Positions 17,641 through 27,203 are shown, numbered from the stretch's first letter. The stretch is DNA of 64,000 nucleotides from Bradyrhizobium guangdongense (GCF_004114975.1 NZ_CP030051.1:7095501-7159500); one strand, 5' to 3'. Notes: generated by a model not told the origin, from the sequence alone. Numbers and translations: made by a program.

Positions 17641-18870
17641 CTACTCCGACATCGGCTTGTCGGAGATGTCCCAGTCCTTGCCGCTGAATATCGAAATGTA
17701 AAGCGTCTTCATCGGCGTGTAGTCGTCGGGCGTGTAGTCGTAGGTGACGCCGTCGAGGAAATAGGGCGAGTGGAAGCCCTTCAGGTTGGAGGCCTGCTTC
17801 AGCACGTTGGCGCGGGTGAGCTCATCGCCGCAGCGACGCAGGATCTCGCCCATCGTGACCGCCTGACCGTAGCCGGCGAAGGCGATGGTGTTGTCGGGGT
17901 CGATGGTCGGGATGTACTTCTTGCGCAGCTCCTCGAACGCCATCACGTCGGGGTCCTTCTCCCATTTCGGCAGACCGACCTCCTTGTTGTAGCGGATAGC
18001 GACGATGCCGGCGCAATTGTCGAGGCCGGCGGCGTTGAGGATCGAGCGGCCGGTCGAGCCGGCCGACAACAGCTGCAGCGGCTTCCAGCCGAGTTCGGCG
18101 ACTTTGCGGATCGACTGCGACGAGGCCTTGCCGGTGGAGATGTTGTAGAAGACGTCCGCGCCCGACTTCGAGAGATTGATCAATTGGGAATCGACCGTGG
18201 GATCGGTGAGATCGTAGGTCTGCTCCATGATCACCTGCGCGGTGCCGCCGGCATCGGCCAGCACCTTCTTGAAGGGGCCCAGGAAGTCGCGGCCGAAATC
18301 GTCGTTCTGGTAGAGGATGCCAACCTTGGCGTTCGGCTTCACGCTGACGACGTGGCGCGCCAGGATGCGCGCTTCGGTCGGGTAGAGCGGCAGGCCGGCC
18401 ATGGTCCATTTGAACTCTTTCGGGTTATTCCATTTCGACGCGCCGGTGTTGAGCAGCAGCTGCGGCACGCCTTTCGAGTTCAGGTATTTGTGCACGGCGG
18501 TCTGCGGCGCGGTGCCGAGCGAGCCATAGAGCGCCAGCACCTCTTCCTGCTCGACCAGCCGCCGCGTCGCCTCGACGCATTTCGGCGCGCTGTAGGCGTC
18601 GTCCATGGTGAGGAACTTGATCTTGCGTCCGTTGATGCCGCCCTTCTCGTTCAGCATCTGGAAATAGGCTTCGCCGATGCGGCCGAGCACGCCGTAGAGC
18701 GAGCCGGGGCCGGAATGCGGCACGGTCTGGCCGATCTTGATCTCGGTATCGCTGGCGCCCGCATCGTATTTCTTCTCGGCGGCCCAGACGTAAGGCGCAG
18801 GCAGCACGGATGCGGCAATAGTGGCGAATGCGGCGGCGCCGATATCGCGCCGCGATGGATTCTTCGTCAT
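17641..18870 (-). CDS. ABC transporter substrate-binding protein (branched-chain amino acid type)
   Basis: 409 aa, periplasmic-binding family 6 (LivJ/AmiC-like). A twin-arginine-like signal (SRRDIGAAAFATIAASVLPA) ends at AWA-like residues. The mature part has IKIGQTVPHSGPGSLYG, then FLTMDDAYSAPKCVEATRRLVEQEEV and the lobe crossovers typical of the family. The start is ATG at 18870 with AGGGAG 9 nt upstream. No permease or ATPase gene is adjacent, so it is an orphan binding protein whose partners must be elsewhere. It splits the ligase-associated repair genes. Confidence 0.92.
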   Translation of the reverse strand: MTKNPSRRDIGAAAFATIAASVLPAPYVWAAEKKYDAGASDTEIKIGQTVPHSGPGSLYGVLGRIGEAYFQMLNEKGGINGRKIKFLTMDDAYSAPKCVEATRRLVEQEEVLALYGSLGTAPQTAVHKYLNSKGVPQLLLNTGASKWNNPKEFKWTMAGLPLYPTEARILARHVVSVKPNAKVGILYQNDDFGRDFLGPFKKVLADAGGTAQVIMEQTYDLTDPTVDSQLINLSKSGADVFYNISTGKASSQSIRKVAELGWKPLQLLSAGSTGRSILNAAGLDNCAGIVAIRYNKEVGLPKWEKDPDVMAFEELRKKYIPTIDPDNTIAFAGYGQAVTMGEILRRCGDELTRANVLKQASNLKGFHSPYFLDGVTYDYTPDDYTPMKTLYISIFSGKDWDISDKPMSE

Positions 18871-18985
18871 TGTTGTTTTCTCCCTAATGCGCGCATTTTG
18901 CTGGGAACGCAGCACGGCTCGCAAGTAGGAAGGCGCAGCTTTGCGACGCAATGACGCTTAAATCGCTTGGCTCTAGCGCCTAGAC

Positions 18986-19876
18986 TCAAGTTTTCTCGGC
19001 GACCACGACGAGGCCGCGCACCGGCTCGTTGTTCTCGTTGCGCGGCGAGGCCGGCTCCAGCGTGAGCAACTTCAATCCTGCCTTCGCGATCGCGGCGCGC
19101 ACATATTCCGCCGAATGGGCATAGCGCAGGCCTTCGCCGAGCACGATGCCGTCGCCGTCATGCGTCTCCAGCGTGAAGGCAAGCACGCCGCCGGAGACGA
19201 GCACACGTTTGGCCTCGGTGAGCACAGGCGCGAGATCGGAGAGATAGACGAACGCATCCGCGGCGACGACGAGGTTCGCGCTCGCGTCCGCCTTGGTGCG
19301 CAGGCCCTCGATCATGTCGGCGACCTCGAGCTCGGCATAAAGGCCGGTCGCGCGCGCCTCCTTGATCATGCCGGGCGAGAGGTCGATGCCGATGAAATGA
19401 TCGACCTGCTTGGCGAAGGCCGCGGCCGCCAGGCCCGTGCCGCAACCGAGATCGATGCTGCGCTTGAAGAAGGCCGGCTTCTTCGCGGCGACGCGCGCGG
19501 CCAGCACCGCCTTGAAGATCAGCGCGGGAGCGCGATAGCCGAGATCGTTGATCAGCGCGTGCTCGAAGCGCGGCGCATATTGGTCGAACAGCGCCTGCAC
19601 ATAGGCCTTCGGCATCTCCGTCATTTCAGTGTCGCCGAGCCGCATCAGATGCAGGCCGGCACCGTGCTGATCCTCGGGATCGGACTCGCGCGCTTTCCTG
19701 AAGGCTGCGATCGCCTTGTCACGCTCGCCGAGCTGCTGACGGATTTCGCCGAGCGTGAACCAGGCCGAGGTGAAGTTTGGCGCGAGCTCGATCGCCTGCT
19801 CGATCAGGTCGGCGGCGGCGGGCAGATCGCCCTTGAGCTGGAGATCGCGCGCGAACTCGAAACGGCGGTCGGCCAT
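18986..19876 (-). CDS. TPR-containing class I SAM methyltransferase
   Basis: 296 aa. The N-terminal TPR-like helices (about 1-75; GDLPAAADLIEQAIELAPN, then LGERDKAIAAFRKARESDP) precede a Rossmann methyltransferase with motif I IDLGCGTGLAA and motif post-I IGIDLSPGMI. The substrate is unknown. The start is uncertain: ATG at 19876 (chosen, where the conserved-looking ADRRFEFARDLQ begins), or ATG at 19912. It is divergent from the repair exonuclease gene. Confidence 0.85.
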   Translation of the reverse strand: MADRRFEFARDLQLKGDLPAAADLIEQAIELAPNFTSAWFTLGEIRQQLGERDKAIAAFRKARESDPEDQHGAGLHLMRLGDTEMTEMPKAYVQALFDQYAPRFEHALINDLGYRAPALIFKAVLAARVAAKKPAFFKRSIDLGCGTGLAAAAFAKQVDHFIGIDLSPGMIKEARATGLYAELEVADMIEGLRTKADASANLVVAADAFVYLSDLAPVLTEAKRVLVSGGVLAFTLETHDGDGIVLGEGLRYAHSAEYVRAAIAKAGLKLLTLEPASPRNENNEPVRGLVVVAEKT

Positions 19877-19955
19877 CAGATCGCCGGAAGTCAGGAACAA
19901 GCGGAGCGGCATTGGGAACCGAAGGATGACTCGAAGAATTGGCAAGCCAGCCTAT

Positions 19956-20999
19956 ATGACAGAAATGCGCCCGCAAGACATCCTGCTGCCAACTGCTGAC
20001 GGCCTGTGCTGCAGGCCCGGCGGCTTCCACATCGACCCCCTCCGCCCCGTCGCGCGGGCCGTGATCACCCACGGCCATTCCGACCACGCCCGCGCCGGCC
20101 ATGGCGCCGTGCTGGCGACGCAGGAAACGCTCGACATGATGCGGCTGCGTTACGGCGAGGATTTTGCCGGCTCGACGCAAGCGATCGGCTACGGCCAGGA
20201 GCTCAGGCTCGGCGACGTCAAAGTGAAATTCCACCCGGCCGGCCACGTGCTGGGCTCGGCGCAGATCGCGGTCACGTGCAAGGACACCTGCATCGTCGCG
20301 TCCGGCGACTACAAGGATGCGCCCGACCCGACCTGCGTCCCGTTCGAGCTGGTGCCTTGCGACGTCTTCATCACCGAAGCCACGTTCGGCCTGCCGGTGT
20401 TTCGCCACGGCGATGCGAGCGAGGAGGTGAAGAAGCTGCTCGCCTCGGTCGCGCTGTTTCCGGAGCGGGCGCATCTCGTCGGCGCCTACTCGCTCGGCAA
20501 GGCGCAGCGCGTGATCGCGCTGCTCCGCCAGGCCGGCTATGACGCGCCGATCTATCTGCATGGCGCGATGGAGACGATCACGCATTACTACCAGAGCCGC
20601 GGCATCGCGCTCGGCGAGCTCCGGCCGGCGATGGGCATGAAGAAGGCGGCACTCGCCGGTACCATCACGCTGGCGCCGCCGTCGGCGACCGCAGACCTCT
20701 GGACGCGCCGCTTTCCCGATCCCGTCACCGCGTTCGCGTCGGGATGGATGCGGGTGCGCGCCCGCGCCCGACAGCGCGGCATCGAACTGCCGCTTGTGAT
20801 CTCCGACCACGCCGATTGGGACGGCCTCACCGCAACGATCGCGGCGACCGGCGCCGGCGAGATCTGGGTCACCCACGGCCAGGAAGATGCGCTGGTGCAT
20901 TGGTGCAAGACGCAAGGTCTGCGCGCGCGGCCGCTCGATCTCGTCGGCTATGGCGAGGAGGAAGGCGAGACACCGGTTCAAGACGAGGCCGAAGCATGA
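19956..20999 (+). CDS. Ligase-associated MBL-fold exonuclease
   Basis: 347 aa of the MBL/beta-CASP-like nuclease group: metal motif ITHGHSDHARAGH, then HPAGHVLGSAQ, ASGDYKDAPD, and the late ISDHADWDGL. This is the exonuclease family linked to bacterial ATP-dependent ligases. The start is ATG at 19956 (a second ATG is at 19965). The stop overlaps the ligase start (ATGA at 20996-20999), so the two are translationally coupled. Confidence 0.92.
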   Translation: MTEMRPQDILLPTADGLCCRPGGFHIDPLRPVARAVITHGHSDHARAGHGAVLATQETLDMMRLRYGEDFAGSTQAIGYGQELRLGDVKVKFHPAGHVLGSAQIAVTCKDTCIVASGDYKDAPDPTCVPFELVPCDVFITEATFGLPVFRHGDASEEVKKLLASVALFPERAHLVGAYSLGKAQRVIALLRQAGYDAPIYLHGAMETITHYYQSRGIALGELRPAMGMKKAALAGTITLAPPSATADLWTRRFPDPVTAFASGWMRVRARARQRGIELPLVISDHADWDGLTATIAATGAGEIWVTHGQEDALVHWCKTQGLRARPLDLVGYGEEEGETPVQDEAEA

Positions 21000-22657
21000 A
21001 TCGCTTCGCCGAACTGCTCGATCGTCTCGCCTATGAGCCCGGCCGCAACAACAAGCTCCGGCTGCTGTCCGGCTATTTCCGCGAGGTCGGCGATCCCGAC
21101 CGCGGCTATGCGCTCGCGGCACTCACCGGCGCGCTCAGCTTCAAGCACGCCAAGCCCGCGCTGATCCGCGATCTCATCGCCTCGCGCACCGACGAGGTGC
21201 TGTTCGGGCTGAGTTACGACTACGTCGGCGATCTCTCGGAGACGGTGGCGCTGATGTGGCCGAGAGCCGCGATGGCCGCCCACAACAACCCGCCGCCCCC
21301 GACGCTCACCGAAGTCGTCACCACGCTGCGCACGCTCGGCAAGACCGAATTGCCAAGGCAGCTCGAACGCTGGCTCGACGAGCTCGACGAGACCGGCCGC
21401 TGGGCGCTCCTGAAACTCGTCACCGGCGCGATGCGCATCGGCATCTCTGCGCGGCTGGCGAAGACGGCGGCGGCCGCGCTCGGCGACAAGGACCCGCATG
21501 AGGTCGAGCTGATCTGGCCCGGGCTCATCCCGCCCTATCTTGACCTGTTCGCCTGGCTGGAAGGCCGCGCCGAGAAGCCGGTCAATCGTGATCCCGCGCC
21601 GTTCCGCCCGGTGATGCTGGCGCATGCGATCGAGGACAGCGATTTCGCGAGCCTCGATCCTGCCGACTACATCGCCGAATGGAAATGGGACGGCATCCGC
21701 GTGCAGGCCGTCGCCGGCCGCGACGACGGCGGCCAGATCACCGCGCGACTTTACTCACGCACCGGCGAAGACATCACCGGCAGCTTCCCGGACCTCGTGC
21801 CGTCCCTGCGCCTGCCCGGCGCGATCGACGGCGAGCTGTTGATCCTGCGCGAAGGGCGCGTGCAGAGTTTCAACGTGCTTCAGCAGCGGCTCAATCGCAA
21901 GGTCGTTTCGCCAAAGCTGATCAAGGAATTTCCGATTCACCTGCGCGCCTATGATCTGCTCGGCGACGACGAGAACGATCTGCGCGAACTGCCGTTCGCG
22001 GAACGGCGCGAGCATCTCGAGAGGTTCATCGCAAAGCTCGACGATCCCCGTATCGATCTCTCCCCCACCGTTCCCTTCGCGAGCTGGGGCGCACTCACCG
22101 CCGCGCGCGCCGATCCCGCAAGTGCCGGCGCCGGCGAGGACGCCGATGCCGTCGAAGGCGTCATGCTGAAGCGGCGCGATGCGCCCTATCTGCCGGGGCG
22201 GCCGAAAGGGCAATGGTGGAAATGGAAGCGCGATCCGCACATCATCGATGCCGTGCTGATGTATGCGCAACGCGGCCACGGCAAGCGATCGTCCTACTAC
22301 TCGGACTACACCTTCGGCGTCTGGACCGGGACCGAGAATGGCGAGGAGCTCGTCCCGGTCGGAAAAGCCTATTTCGGCTTCACCGACGAGGAGCTGCTGC
22401 AGATCGACCGCTTCGTCCGCCGCAACACCACGGAGAAATTCGGTCCCGTCCGCCACGTCGTGCACGAGGGCGACAAGGGGCTGGTGCTGGAGGTTGCCTT
22501 CGAGGGGCTGCAACGCTCGCCCAGGCACAAATCCGGCGTCGCGATGCGCTTTCCCCGCATCAGCCGCCTGCGCTGGGACAAGCCGCCGCGGGAGGCGGAC
22601 AGGCTGGAGACGCTGGAACGGATGCTGAAGGAAGAGGCGGCGGAGATTGAAGCGTGA
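20996..22657 (+). CDS. ATP-dependent DNA ligase (LigB/LigC-type)
   Basis: 553 aa. An N-terminal ligase-associated helical domain (about 1-200), then the nucleotidyltransferase core with adenylated Lys in EWKWDGIRVQ, motif III-like DGELLILR, motif IV EGVMLKRRDAPY and motif V QWWKWKRDP, and a C-terminal OB domain with the KAYFGFTDEEL region. The length fits the approximately 550-aa ligases that accompany the MBL exonuclease, helicase and PdeM. It overlaps the exonuclease stop by four bases. It probably seals breaks in a dedicated repair pathway. Confidence 0.94.
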   Translation: MNRFAELLDRLAYEPGRNNKLRLLSGYFREVGDPDRGYALAALTGALSFKHAKPALIRDLIASRTDEVLFGLSYDYVGDLSETVALMWPRAAMAAHNNPPPPTLTEVVTTLRTLGKTELPRQLERWLDELDETGRWALLKLVTGAMRIGISARLAKTAAAALGDKDPHEVELIWPGLIPPYLDLFAWLEGRAEKPVNRDPAPFRPVMLAHAIEDSDFASLDPADYIAEWKWDGIRVQAVAGRDDGGQITARLYSRTGEDITGSFPDLVPSLRLPGAIDGELLILREGRVQSFNVLQQRLNRKVVSPKLIKEFPIHLRAYDLLGDDENDLRELPFAERREHLERFIAKLDDPRIDLSPTVPFASWGALTAARADPASAGAGEDADAVEGVMLKRRDAPYLPGRPKGQWWKWKRDPHIIDAVLMYAQRGHGKRSSYYSDYTFGVWTGTENGEELVPVGKAYFGFTDEELLQIDRFVRRNTTEKFGPVRHVVHEGDKGLVLEVAFEGLQRSPRHKSGVAMRFPRISRLRWDKPPREADRLETLERMLKEEAAEIEA

Positions 22658-22682
22658 ATGGTCACCGCGAAGGCGGTGCGCT

Positions 22683-22797
22683 CCACCGCCCGCTTGCGGG
22701 AGACGGCGAGAGGGCTGTCTCCGCCTTGGGATTCCGCCAGCGGACAAAGCCCTCACCCGCGCCTTCGGCGCGACCTCTCTCGCAAGCGGGAGAGGTT
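22683..22797. repeat. Composite GC-rich palindrome
   Basis: CGCCCGCTTGCGGGAGACGG at the left and CTCTCGCAAGCGGGAGAGG at the right frame an inverted-repeat composite like those at 17498 and 25330. The 22658-22943 gap has no other feature visible. Confidence 0.7.
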
Positions 22798-22943
22798 AAG
22801 CGCCCGCGGCCCGACTGAATTGCACCAATCCGTCTTCCCAGCGCGCCTGAATTAAACTCCGGTAAGCCGATTGACGCGCCGTTACGGGTTCCCCATGTCC
22901 CTGGCCGTGCCCTATAATGGGGACGAATCTGAAGGAGTTTGCG

Positions 22944-23246
22944 ATGCGCCCCGACGTCAGAGATTTGCCGGCCGGTCCCAGCGATGGCCTGCACCGCTTT
23001 CTCGGCGGTTCGCCGCTGGCGGTCGCGTTTCGCCTGGTGCTGCTCTCGATCCTGGTCGGCGTCGTGCTGGCGGCGATCGGCTTCGATCCCTGGAATATCC
23101 TCATCAGCATCCGCCTGCTGTTCCAGCGGCTGTGGGATCTCGGCTTCGATGCCGTGAACTGGCTGTGGCGCTACTTCCTGCTCGGCGCTGTCATCGTGAT
23201 CCCGATCTGGTTCTTGTCGCGCCTGTTCGGCTCGCCACGCCGCTGA
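22944..23246 (+). CDS. Small two-TM membrane protein (DUF6460-like)
   Basis: 100 aa with two hydrophobic helices (about 27-47 and 73-92) separated by the amphipathic LISIRLLFQRLWDLGFDA. It resembles a small rhizobial inner-membrane family I believe is named DUF6460; the name is from memory. The start is ATG at 22944 with AAGGAG 6 nt upstream; ATG at 22917 has no ribosome site. Its stop abuts the next gene, suggesting an operon. Confidence 0.75.
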   Translation: MRPDVRDLPAGPSDGLHRFLGGSPLAVAFRLVLLSILVGVVLAAIGFDPWNILISIRLLFQRLWDLGFDAVNWLWRYFLLGAVIVIPIWFLSRLFGSPRR

Positions 23247-23276
23247 ATGGGGTCGGACACAGGGAGCCCGCAGCCG

Positions 23277-24011
23277 ATGCAACTCCGCTTTGTCGGCTGC
23301 GGCGACGCCTTCGGTTCCGGCGGCAGGCTCAACACCTGTTTCCATGTCTCGGGTCGCACCGCGAATTTCCTGATCGATTGCGGCGCGTCGGCGCTGCCGG
23401 CGTTGAAGCGGCTCGAGATCGAGCGGAACGAGATCGATCTCATTCTCATCACGCATTTCCACGGCGACCATTTTGCCGGCCTGCCGTTCTTGCTGCTCGA
23501 CGCCCAATTCGCGCGGCGGACAAAGGAGCTGACGATTGCGGGTCCTGAGGGCATCCAAACACGGCTCAGCCAAGTCATGGAGGTGCTGTTCGAGCACTCC
23601 TCCAAAACCAGGCAGCGGTTCGAACTCGACGTCGTCGAACTGGCGCCGGAGCAGAGCCGCAGCTTCGGCCCGGTGATGGTGACGCCCTACCCGGTCGTGC
23701 ACGGCGAGTCCGGCGGGCCGTTCCTCGCCTACCGCATCGAAGTCGAAGGCCGCACGCTCGCCTACAGCGCCGACACCGAATGGACGGAGGCGCTCATTCC
23801 GCTGGCGCATGGCGCGGACCTTTTCATCGCCGAAGCCTATATGTACGAGAAGGTGGTCAAGAACCATCTCAGCCTGAAGACCTTGGAACAGCATCTGCCA
23901 AAGATCGGCGCAAAGCGCCTCGTCCTCACCCATATGAGCGATGACGTGCTGTCGCGTCTCGACACGATTGAGCATCTCGCGGCCGAAGACGGCATGGTGC
24001 TGGTGCTCTGA
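23277..24011 (+). CDS. MBL-fold hydrolase, RNase Z-like
   Basis: 244 aa. The start segment MQLRFVGCGDAFGSGGR and the metal motif THFHGDHFAGLPF, with YSADTEWTEAL and a final LTHMSDD, place it among RNase Z/ElaC-like MBL proteins. These include tRNA 3'-processing enzymes and phosphodiesterases of unclear substrate. ATG at 23277 is chosen because the family usually begins just there; ATG at 23247, abutting the previous stop, is an alternative. The next gene begins 1 nt after the stop. Confidence 0.88.
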   Translation: MQLRFVGCGDAFGSGGRLNTCFHVSGRTANFLIDCGASALPALKRLEIERNEIDLILITHFHGDHFAGLPFLLLDAQFARRTKELTIAGPEGIQTRLSQVMEVLFEHSSKTRQRFELDVVELAPEQSRSFGPVMVTPYPVVHGESGGPFLAYRIEVEGRTLAYSADTEWTEALIPLAHGADLFIAEAYMYEKVVKNHLSLKTLEQHLPKIGAKRLVLTHMSDDVLSRLDTIEHLAAEDGMVLVL

Positions 24012-24012
24012 G

Positions 24013-25392
24013 ATGAACGCACCGCTTCCTCAAAGGGTCGGCTCGCGCCAGGTGTTCGCCATCGCGGGCCCCGCGATGGTGGCAAACCTGACGACGCCGC
24101 TGATCGGCGTGGTCTCGACCACGGCGATCGGCCGGCTCGACGATGCCGCGCTGCTCGGCGGCGTCGCGATGGCCTCCGTGATCTTCGACTGCCTGTTCTG
24201 GCTGTTCGGCTTCCTGCGCATGAGCACGCTCGCCTTCACCGCGCAGGCGCTCGGCGCCGGCGAGACGCGCGGGCAGACCGTGATCCTGGTGCGCGGCTTC
24301 ATCGTCGCAGGCCTGATCGGCGGCGCTCTAATCTTGCTGCAGATGCCGCTGGCCGGTGCGCTGTTCGACCTGATGGGCGGCAGCGCGGGCGTCACGCACG
24401 CAGCCAAGACCTATTTCATGATCCGGATCTGGTCGTCGCCGTTCGCCTTCGCCAACTACGTCATTCTCGGCTGGCTGGTAGGACAGGCTCGCGCCAATCC
24501 GGCACTCGCGCTCCAGGTCGTCATCAACCTCATCAACATGGCGGCGACGATACTGCTGGTGCTGGTCTACGACACCGGCATCGCGGGCGCGGCGGTCGCC
24601 GCGCTGCTGTCGGAGAGCATCGGCTTCGTGCTCGGCGTCATCGTGTGCCGTCGCCACGCGCATGGCGGCTTTGCCGTGCCGCGCGCGACGCTGTTCGATC
24701 GCGCCAAGCTGATGCGGCTGCTGTCGGTGAACTCCGACATCATGATCCGCACCGCGGCGCTGATCACCGTCTTCCTGTTCTTCACCGCCAAGGGCGCGCG
24801 CGCCGGCGACGTCACGCTGGCGGCGAACTCCGTACTCAACAATTTCCTGCTTGTCAGCGCCTTCTTCCTCGATGGCCTCGCCAACGCCGCCCAGCAGCTC
24901 TGCGGCCGCAGCTTCGGCGCGCGCGATGCAAGGGGGTTTGCCGATTCGACCCGGCTGGTGCTGCTGTGGGGCCTCGGCTTCGCATTGGTGGTCGCGGTGC
25001 TGTTCGCGCTGTTCGGCCCTGACATCATCAACTTCATGACGGCGAGCGAGGACGTCCGCCGCGCCGCGCGCGACTTCCTGCCGTTCATCGTGCTGGCACC
25101 GATTCCCGGCGTGTTCGCGTTCGGCTTCGACGGCATCTATGTCGGCGCCACCTGGGCGCGCGAAATGCGCAATCTGATGCTGGTCTCGCTCGCGATCTTC
25201 ATGGGGGTATGGTGGGCGCTGCAATCTCTCGGCAATGCCGGACTGTGGTGCGCGCTGCTCGCGTTCTACCTGGCGCGTGGCGGGTTGCAGGGCGCGCGGT
25301 ATCCGGCGCTGTATCGGGCGACGTTTTCCTCCCCCTCGCCCCGCTTGCGGGGAGAGGGTCGGGGTGAGGGGGAGTCTCCGCAAGGACGGTGA
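24013..25392 (+). CDS. MATE-family efflux transporter (DinF-like)
   Basis: 459 aa with 12 hydrophobic helices in two six-helix halves. The pattern (N-terminal AGPAMVANLTTPLIGVVSTT, mid-protein GYTTG-like loops replaced by GDVTLAANSVL) fits the DinF subgroup of Na+/H+-coupled MATE exporters. It begins 1 nt after the upstream MBL stop. The last approximately 22 residues (Ser-Pro-Arg-rich, then Gly-Glu-Gly repeats) are encoded by an intergenic palindromic repeat and look like read-through into that repeat rather than native protein. Confidence 0.92.
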   Translation: MNAPLPQRVGSRQVFAIAGPAMVANLTTPLIGVVSTTAIGRLDDAALLGGVAMASVIFDCLFWLFGFLRMSTLAFTAQALGAGETRGQTVILVRGFIVAGLIGGALILLQMPLAGALFDLMGGSAGVTHAAKTYFMIRIWSSPFAFANYVILGWLVGQARANPALALQVVINLINMAATILLVLVYDTGIAGAAVAALLSESIGFVLGVIVCRRHAHGGFAVPRATLFDRAKLMRLLSVNSDIMIRTAALITVFLFFTAKGARAGDVTLAANSVLNNFLLVSAFFLDGLANAAQQLCGRSFGARDARGFADSTRLVLLWGLGFALVVAVLFALFGPDIINFMTASEDVRRAARDFLPFIVLAPIPGVFAFGFDGIYVGATWAREMRNLMLVSLAIFMGVWWALQSLGNAGLWCALLAFYLARGGLQGARYPALYRATFSSPSPRLRGEGRGEGESPQGR

Positions 25393-25474
25393 GAATTGGA
25401 CCCGCGGAGAGTCCCCCTCACCCGGATTGCATCTCCGATGCAATCCGGCCTCTCCCCGCAGGCGGGGAGAGGCG
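25330..25474. repeat. Composite GC-rich palindrome overlapping the MATE gene end
   Basis: CGCCCCGCTTGCGGGGAGAG at the left and CTCTCCCCGCAGGCGGGGAG at the right, with GTGAGGGGGAG/CTCCCCCTCAC between. The left arm lies inside the 3' end of the MATE gene; the right arm ends just before the pyrD stop. Confidence 0.75.
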
Positions 25475-25480
25475 AAAGAA

Positions 25481-26578
25481 CTACATCCCCGGCCAGTCTT
25501 CGGCGGTGAGTGTGGCGGCATCGGCGCCGACGATCTCCGACAACGAATCCCGCCCGGTGCGCAGCAAGGTCGAGGTCAGATCGCGCTTGATCTCGTCGAC
25601 GAGGCCGAGGCCCTTGTAGACCAGCGAGGAATAAAGCTGGATCAGGCTGGCACCGGCGCGGATCTTCGTCAGCGCGGCGCCGCCGGAATCGACGCCGCCG
25701 ACGCCGATCAACGGGAATGCGCCTTCGACGCGCACATAGGTTTCCGCGACCATGCGCGTCGACAGACGGAACAGCGGCCGGCCGGACAGGCCGCCCTGCT
25801 CCTTCGCGCGCATCTCCTCGCGCAGCGTGCTCGGCCGCGCGATCGTCGTGTTCGACACGATCATGCCGTCGACCCGGCGCGAGCGCGCGACCTGAACGAC
25901 ATCGTCGAGCTGGGCGAGGCTGAGGTCGGGCGCGATTTTCAGCAGCACCGGCGTGTCGCCGGCCTTCTGCCTGACGCGCTCGCGGGCATCGATCACATGT
26001 CCGAGCAGATCGTCGAGCAGCGCCCCTTCCTGCAAATTGCGCAGGCCGGGCGTATTGGGCGAGGAGACGTTGACTGTGAAATAGCCCGCGACCGGCGCGA
26101 AGGTCTCGATCAGCTTGACGTAGTCGGCGACACGGTCGGGCGAATCCTTGTTGGCGCCGACATTGACGCCGACGATGCCGCCGTTGGCCGCGCGCGCGGC
26201 AAGCCGGCGCAGCACCGCGTCCGCGCCGTCATTGTTGAAGCCCATGCGATTGATGACGGCCTCGTCGCGCTCGAGCCGAAACAGCCGCGGCCTGGGATTG
26301 CCGGCTTGCGGTTTCGGCGTGACCGAGCCGATCTCGACGAAGCCGAAGCCGAGCCGCAGCAGCGCGTCGGGGACTTCCGCGCTCTTGTCGAAGCCTGCGG
26401 CCATGCCGATCGGGTTGGGGAAGTTGAGCCCGAAAGCGCGCACCGCGAGCTTGGGATCGTCAGGCCGCGGTTTCACCGGCGGCAGGAAGCGCAAGCCCTG
26501 GATCGCGAGCCGATGCGCGTCCTCCGGATCGAGCCAGCGCAGCACCGGCAGCGAGAATGCATCGAAAGCGCGGATCAC
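25481..26578 (-). CDS. pyrD: Dihydroorotate dehydrogenase (quinone), class 2
   Basis: 365 aa. It oxidises dihydroorotate to orotate in pyrimidine synthesis, passing electrons to the quinone pool at the membrane. Class 2 features: an N-terminal amphipathic extension (LPVLRWLDPEDAHRLAIQGL), FMN/substrate segments FGFVEIGSVTPKPQ and NVSSPNTPGLR (catalytic Ser), and IGVGGVDSG near the C-terminus. The ATG overlaps the stop of the DUF952 gene, so the two form an operon. Confidence 0.96.
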   Translation of the reverse strand: MIRAFDAFSLPVLRWLDPEDAHRLAIQGLRFLPPVKPRPDDPKLAVRAFGLNFPNPIGMAAGFDKSAEVPDALLRLGFGFVEIGSVTPKPQAGNPRPRLFRLERDEAVINRMGFNNDGADAVLRRLAARAANGGIVGVNVGANKDSPDRVADYVKLIETFAPVAGYFTVNVSSPNTPGLRNLQEGALLDDLLGHVIDARERVRQKAGDTPVLLKIAPDLSLAQLDDVVQVARSRRVDGMIVSNTTIARPSTLREEMRAKEQGGLSGRPLFRLSTRMVAETYVRVEGAFPLIGVGGVDSGGAALTKIRAGASLIQLYSSLVYKGLGLVDEIKRDLTSTLLRTGRDSLSEIVGADAATLTAEDWPGM

Positions 26579-26919
26579 GGGGCGAGCTCCGGAACGTCGT
26601 GCCCGCCATCCGAGCGCATGTTGAGGTTTATCACCGAGAGCACGGCGCCGAGATCGAGCTCGCCATAGAGATGCGGAAACAGCTCCTCGTTGCGCGAGCG
26701 CTCCCAGCGCAGCGCACTTCCGAGCGCATCGCTGTCGACCTCGACCAGGAACAGCGCGCGCTGGCCGAAATAGTGCTTGCGCAGGGTCTCCGGAACCTGA
26801 GGCGCGGTGGAGAAATGGATGAATCCATCGCGCGAATCATCCGCGCTCCCCCGGTACACGCCCTGCCGTTCCGCCTCGCGCCAGGCCGGGGCCGGACAGA
26901 TTTTGTAGATCTTGACCAC
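26575..26919 (-). CDS. DUF952 family protein
   Basis: 114 aa matching the DUF952 pattern: KIYKICPAPAWREAERQGVYRGS, then DGFIHFSTAPQVPETLRKHY and LFPHLYGELDL. The family is small, cytosolic and of unknown biochemical function. It is translationally coupled to pyrD (overlapping stop and start), an arrangement I believe recurs in rhizobia. Nothing convincing was seen in the 284-bp gap upstream. Confidence 0.88.
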   Translation of the reverse strand: MVKIYKICPAPAWREAERQGVYRGSADDSRDGFIHFSTAPQVPETLRKHYFGQRALFLVEVDSDALGSALRWERSRNEELFPHLYGELDLGAVLSVINLNMRSDGGHDVPELAP

Positions 26920-27203
26920 CTGTTCCGGCGTCCTGCTTGCTCTTTGAGTCTGTTGGGGTTTTCGGACCCTATGGGCGGACCCGGGGCGCGACCGTAAAGG
27001 CCGCCTTCCCTGAACTCAAGAGTTACGGCTGCTCGGATCGGCTGAAATTGGGGCGAGGCTGAAAATTGTTGTTTTGACCCGTTTTCTCAACGCGAACCGG
27101 CATCCATTTCGCTGGCGAACGCCTTGCCGCCCCCTTGCGCGAAAAACGGAAAACCGGTTGATTTGAGGACAGTTTTCCTGAGTTGCGACGGGCTGGACCT
27201 AGC

